From: Apostichopus japonicus
Taxonomy: Eukaryota > Echinodermata > Holothuroidea > Aspidochirotida > Stichopodidae
NCBI RefSeq assembly: GCF_037975245.1
Contig: NC_092573.1
Location: 23,775,265-23,839,264, forward strand
DNA length: 64,000 nt
Reading direction: 5' to 3'
How positions within the stretch are numbered: the stretch's first letter is position 1; each line of letters opens with the position of its first letter. Position numbers and translations under genes: made by a program. Of the stretch, positions 60,624-64,000 are shown in pieces. Below the pieces are notes generated by a model. The model was not told the origin of the DNA. It saw only the letters and a list, made by a program, of their open reading frames with translations, and searched no databases.

Positions 60624-61189
60624 GTATAGACTTCTTTTCTTTTCTTTCCTTTCCTTCCCCTGCATGTTGTTTCTTCGGTAAGATCATAGATTCACTTTGA
60701 CAACAGCAAAAATAATCAAGATGTCAAGGATTACATAGGATCAACGTCAGGGTTATAGTTGTGGATTTAACAAAGGTTAAAGGACAAGGAAAGATGATAT
60801 AATAATATTATCAGTATATTAATTTTATGACAAGAACTCAATATTTGGATATTGTTTGTTTACCCAGCAAGCAGCAGACAGCAACAACAAAAAAATCAGT
60901 CAGGCAAAGGGGTGTAATGAAACTTCCGAGAGATGTCTATTAGGATACATAAATCTTTCTGGTAAATCAAGCTCAAGTTACAGCAAGGCTTGAATTCAAA
61001 TAATCTTGTGATATAAAATACATCAAACACCAGATATATTGTTTATACGATATTTTCCGGCAACAGCATTTTATTGTCGGTTGCTCGGTTACTTGTAAAT
61101 TGCGGGGGGGGGGGGGGATGTTGTATGTCAGTTGTGACGTGTTTGATTGCAACTATTGAGTTTTGATGAAAAAACTTATTAATTAATTG

Positions 61190-61249
61190 ATTCATTCATT
61201 CATTCATCATTTATTTATTCATTCATTCATTCATTCATTCATTCATTTA
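61190..61249. repeat. (ATTC)n microsatellite
   Basis: Tetranucleotide tract in intron 8, ending about 30 bp before exon 9. Confidence 0.9.
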
Positions 61250-61280
61250 TATGTAACTTAATATCTGAATTTGATTTTAG

Positions 61281-61397
61281 ATGCTTTGATCTGTGACTCA
61301 CACGAGAAGATGTGTGCAGACGGCTCGGCCTGTTTCTTTGAATCGACACTCTGTGATGGTCATCCCGACTGCGCAGACTCCTCAGATGAAAGTGATT
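61281..61397 (+). CDS. Secreted mosaic protein, exon 9 (LDL-receptor class A 1)
   Basis: 117-nt phase 1-1 exon between ttttag and gtgagt. It encodes an LDLa module with the C-terminal calcium cluster CDGHPDCADSSDESD; its sixth Cys is completed across the intron by the first two bases of exon 10 (T|GT). Known: such modules bind Ca2+ and protein or lipoprotein ligands. Confidence 0.82.
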
Positions 61398-62025
61398 GTG
61401 AGTTTCAATTAAAACAATAATTTCAAAACCAAGGATATAGTATACTTCAGTGGCCGATGACGTCATTGAAAAGAACAACAATTAGAGCTATATGTTCGGC
61501 ACGTTTCCACTATATATTTGATTACATATATTTCTGTACTCCGTCTGGGGAACCAAGAATATTTGTTGGTGCAAGAGAAGACGATCGATACCCATAAACT
61601 GAGCAAGTCAACTGTAATCTTTCCCAAAAGGTTTTGGACATTCTAAGTTGGCCAATTATGTAGTTATAGTAAGACCTGATCTGTTTCATACCCCCCCCCC
61701 CACACCCCCGCCCCTGGAAGGAGAATGCAAACTAAAGCTCCCATATGACTATTCGCATGCAAGTACCTTTAAAAAAATCAGTGAATGAACTCGGTGTCTT
61801 CTAAGCTTGATTTTCGTTCTATAGTTTCCTATTATATACACTGTTTCTAAATTAGATATGCATATCTTTATAATAGGCTACAACAATGTGTCTTCTTATA
61901 TTGCAAATAAGGCTTTAGACAGGAAGACAAATTTAAGTATTTGTTTGTTTGGCTTAAAATTGAGCAACATCTATTGTACTTTCTTTTTTTTCATGTTTTT
62001 TATTCAATTCATTTTTTTTTTGTAG

Positions 62026-62145
62026 GTAAGCAATTTTGCTACCCTCAACAGTTTGCTTGCGCTAACGGTGAAAATTGCCTGGATGACTGGTTGACTTGTA
62101 ACGGGGAAAATGATTGCGGGGATAATTCAGATGAAATTGATTGTG
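62026..62145 (+). CDS. Secreted mosaic protein, exon 10 (LDL-receptor class A 2)
   Basis: 120-nt exon from tgtag to gttagt. It completes the last Cys of LDLa 1, then encodes LDLa 2 ending [16 protein letters not shown] with all six cysteines and the acidic calcium site. A donor three bases upstream (gtggtt at 62143) is possible but would lose the sixth Cys, so 62145 is chosen. Phase 1 at the end. Confidence 0.82.
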
Positions 62146-62965
62146 GTTAGTATTCTACCGAATCGTTCAATCGATTCCTTTATATCATATGTCATAAATC
62201 AAATGTCATCAATGTAACAATTTGCAGCAATTAAAGTCATAAATTGATCACTTAACATTTTTTCATCAGTTCAACATTTCATAGGAAAGAGCAGCCTAAA
62301 AAGATCTTAACAAGTTGACGGAATTTTACGTTTCTCATATACGATTAATATATTCTGCAGTAAGTCAACATGTGAAGCGCAACGCCTACTAATCTATTGA
62401 TGCGGTATATAACACGATAAAGTCCACATAGGCCTCCCTATATACAAAGAGTCGAACGGTTTCTTGGACACCGAATTCTGTTGCGGTATAATGACTTCCA
62501 AATGTAATCTGTTGGGGGTAAACCAACGCGAAATTTCATCTAATCGGTTTGGTGTGAATGTTTTCAAGTCTTACAAGGAATTTTATGAGCCCCTTCGAAT
62601 AAGATCAACGAATGCGGTGTGCTGAAATGTCAACTCCCTGCAAGTTTTCACTCGGCGAGAACTCCGGGAGTTACCACTAGTTTTGTTTCCTTATACGAAA
62701 CTATATGCATGGGAGCTGACATATGATAGAAGAGCTCCTGTCGAACAAAAAAGAACCCAACATGCTTTGCGATATACGAGGTCGCTCAACATTCTCATGC
62801 AACAATTGTATGGGTAAAGGACTGTAATTTCTTCTCCCTATACAGCTCCTTGTATCCAAAGACGTAAAAACTAATTCAAACAATCATTTTGTAATGGTTC
62901 TAGCATGCAGTATAGAGGGCGCAACAGTTATAATCTAAAATATAATATATATAGACACACACATG

Positions 62966-62967
<2 letters not shown>

Positions 62968-63003
<36 letters not shown>
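62968..63003. repeat. (TA)n microsatellite
   Basis: TA tract in intron 10; a C homopolymer follows at about 63052-63064. Confidence 0.9.
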
Positions 63004-63005
<2 letters not shown>

Positions 63006-63513
63006 TTTTAAATTATTACTGCAACCATTATTCGGGTCATTGCACCGGGTCGCCCCCCCCCCCCTCGGGTGGGGGTGGAACAACTGAGGGAAATGAGTGT
63101 ATCTCATCGTTTACTCCTGAGTGACGGAAATTAAGTAATACGTTGTAACAGTTACATATAATCTATAACGAAGTAGTAAACCCCATCAGAACAAACCCAC
63201 TGTATTTTTAATTCATGAAAACAGATGTACGCATAAATTGAGTTTCGAGATTTCAAGAGGGCCAACCGTTTAGTGGAGAGTACAGTTTACAAAGATACGT
63301 TTTGTTATATAACTATATGTATATCGTTGAACAACGTCTTCGCATTATTGTTACTCTTACATTGTTCTTGAAGATTTTAAGGTTGGGCCTGCCGCGCTGA
63401 CCCCTTCCCCTCCTCTCCCCCTCCCAACAGGTCATGTTACCATCCACATGCCCTATTTTTAATTTTAATTTAAATTACTTTTGATACCTTTCATTTATTT
63501 TGTTTTGCAATAG

Positions 63514-63639
63514 ATTGCATGGATTTCAGTCCAAAGTGTCCGGGCTGGTCGATTCGCGATGAATGCGTTACGAATCCAGCCTACATGAATATGACCTGTC
63601 GAGAGAGTTGCGGACTCTGCCTGGTCGGTTATGAAACAG
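63514..63639 (+). CDS. Secreted mosaic protein, exon 11 (ShKT domain)
   Basis: 126-nt phase 1-1 exon between caatag and gtattc encodes DCMDFSPKCPGW...C...MTCRESCGLC, a six-cysteine ShKT module (C-x6-C-x8-C-x10-C-x3-C-x2-C). Known: ShKT modules occur in venom peptides and as ancillary domains of secreted enzymes and matrix proteins, so this is not evidence of a toxin. The exon ends in an open frame (GYETG); the gene continues past 64000. Confidence 0.82.
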
Positions 63640-64000
63640 GTATTCGTTTATTAGCCTTTAGGCTGCTGTAGTTTTTAGCTATATATATATATATCAGTTA
63701 TATCGAACATGTTGAACGTAGCTTAGCGTGTTTATATATATTTCTGATAACAGTGTGTATTATGGTATACTATATTGGTAACAAACGTTACTGGTGGTCA
63801 TGGCATGACGAGATGGGGAAGGGGGGGGGGGTGGGTCATGGCATGACGAGAGGGGAAAGGGGGTGGGCATAGGAGGAGGTCAGGTGGAAACAGCCACTTG
63901 GGCCCCATGGTCAACTAGGGAGCTCTGGGAGGTATGGGATCAAGAAAAATTATGTTCTCATTTTCATTTAATATAACTTAAGAGAAATGAGGACTTCAAG
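63640..64000. other. Intron 11, start
   Basis: Starts gtattc. Contains a short TA tract and G-rich repeats around 63812-63865, with 'gtcatggcatgacgaga' repeated at 63797 and 63836. The window ends inside it. Confidence 0.6.

Noticed and set aside
62143-62148. Alternative donor gtggtt for exon 10
   Set aside because: It would remove the sixth Cys of LDLa 2; gttagt three bases later keeps it and the phase.

Overview
The window reads as animal nuclear DNA: AT-rich, with long intergenic and intronic stretches, many (TA)n microsatellites, tRNA-derived SINEs, LINE and hAT/Kolobok-like DNA transposon debris, and a gene whose small exons are all joined by phase-1 introns. A marine invertebrate deuterostome, most likely an echinoderm (possibly a sea cucumber), fits best. 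That assignment is inference from gene style and repeat content, not from a diagnostic marker.

Layout. (1) 1-3130: no recognisable gene. (2) 3133-11285: two direct copies of a ~4.1 kb unit, each carrying one intronless leucine-rich-repeat (LRR) receptor-like gene on the + strand (A 5478-6956, B 9578-11056). (3) 11286-16780: a spacer holding a decayed Tx1/L1-type LINE, a hAT-like non-autonomous transposon with target-site duplication, a frameshifted family-B DNA polymerase remnant and a foldback hairpin. (4) 16790-35530: three direct copies plus a partial fourth of a ~6.36 kb unit, each full copy with one LRR gene on the - strand (C 19782-21260, D 26146-27624, E 32497-33975). The five genes therefore point inward: A> B> <C <D <E. 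(5) 35531-40700: intergenic DNA with a tRNA-derived SINE and simple repeats. (6) 40720 to beyond 64000: the 5' part of a + strand secreted mosaic gene, reconstructed here as 11 exons (signal peptide, basic linker, three pairs of a 36-residue cysteine module plus an EGF-like domain, two LDL-receptor class A domains, one ShKT domain), with transposons and minisatellites in its introns.

How the parts relate. The LRR proteins (492 aa; signal peptide, LRRs, LRR C-terminal cap, one membrane span, ~8-residue tail, no TIR domain) look like cell-surface recognition ectodomains without their own signalling domain. Substitutions between copies cluster in the first and the last LRRs. D is a hybrid: its 5' flank and N-terminal two thirds follow C, its C-terminal third and 3' flank follow E. 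That is the product expected from unequal crossing-over between C-like and E-like genes. The secreted EGF/LDLa/ShKT gene is unrelated in sequence; nothing here ties it functionally to the LRR cluster. No RNA gene or CRISPR array was found.
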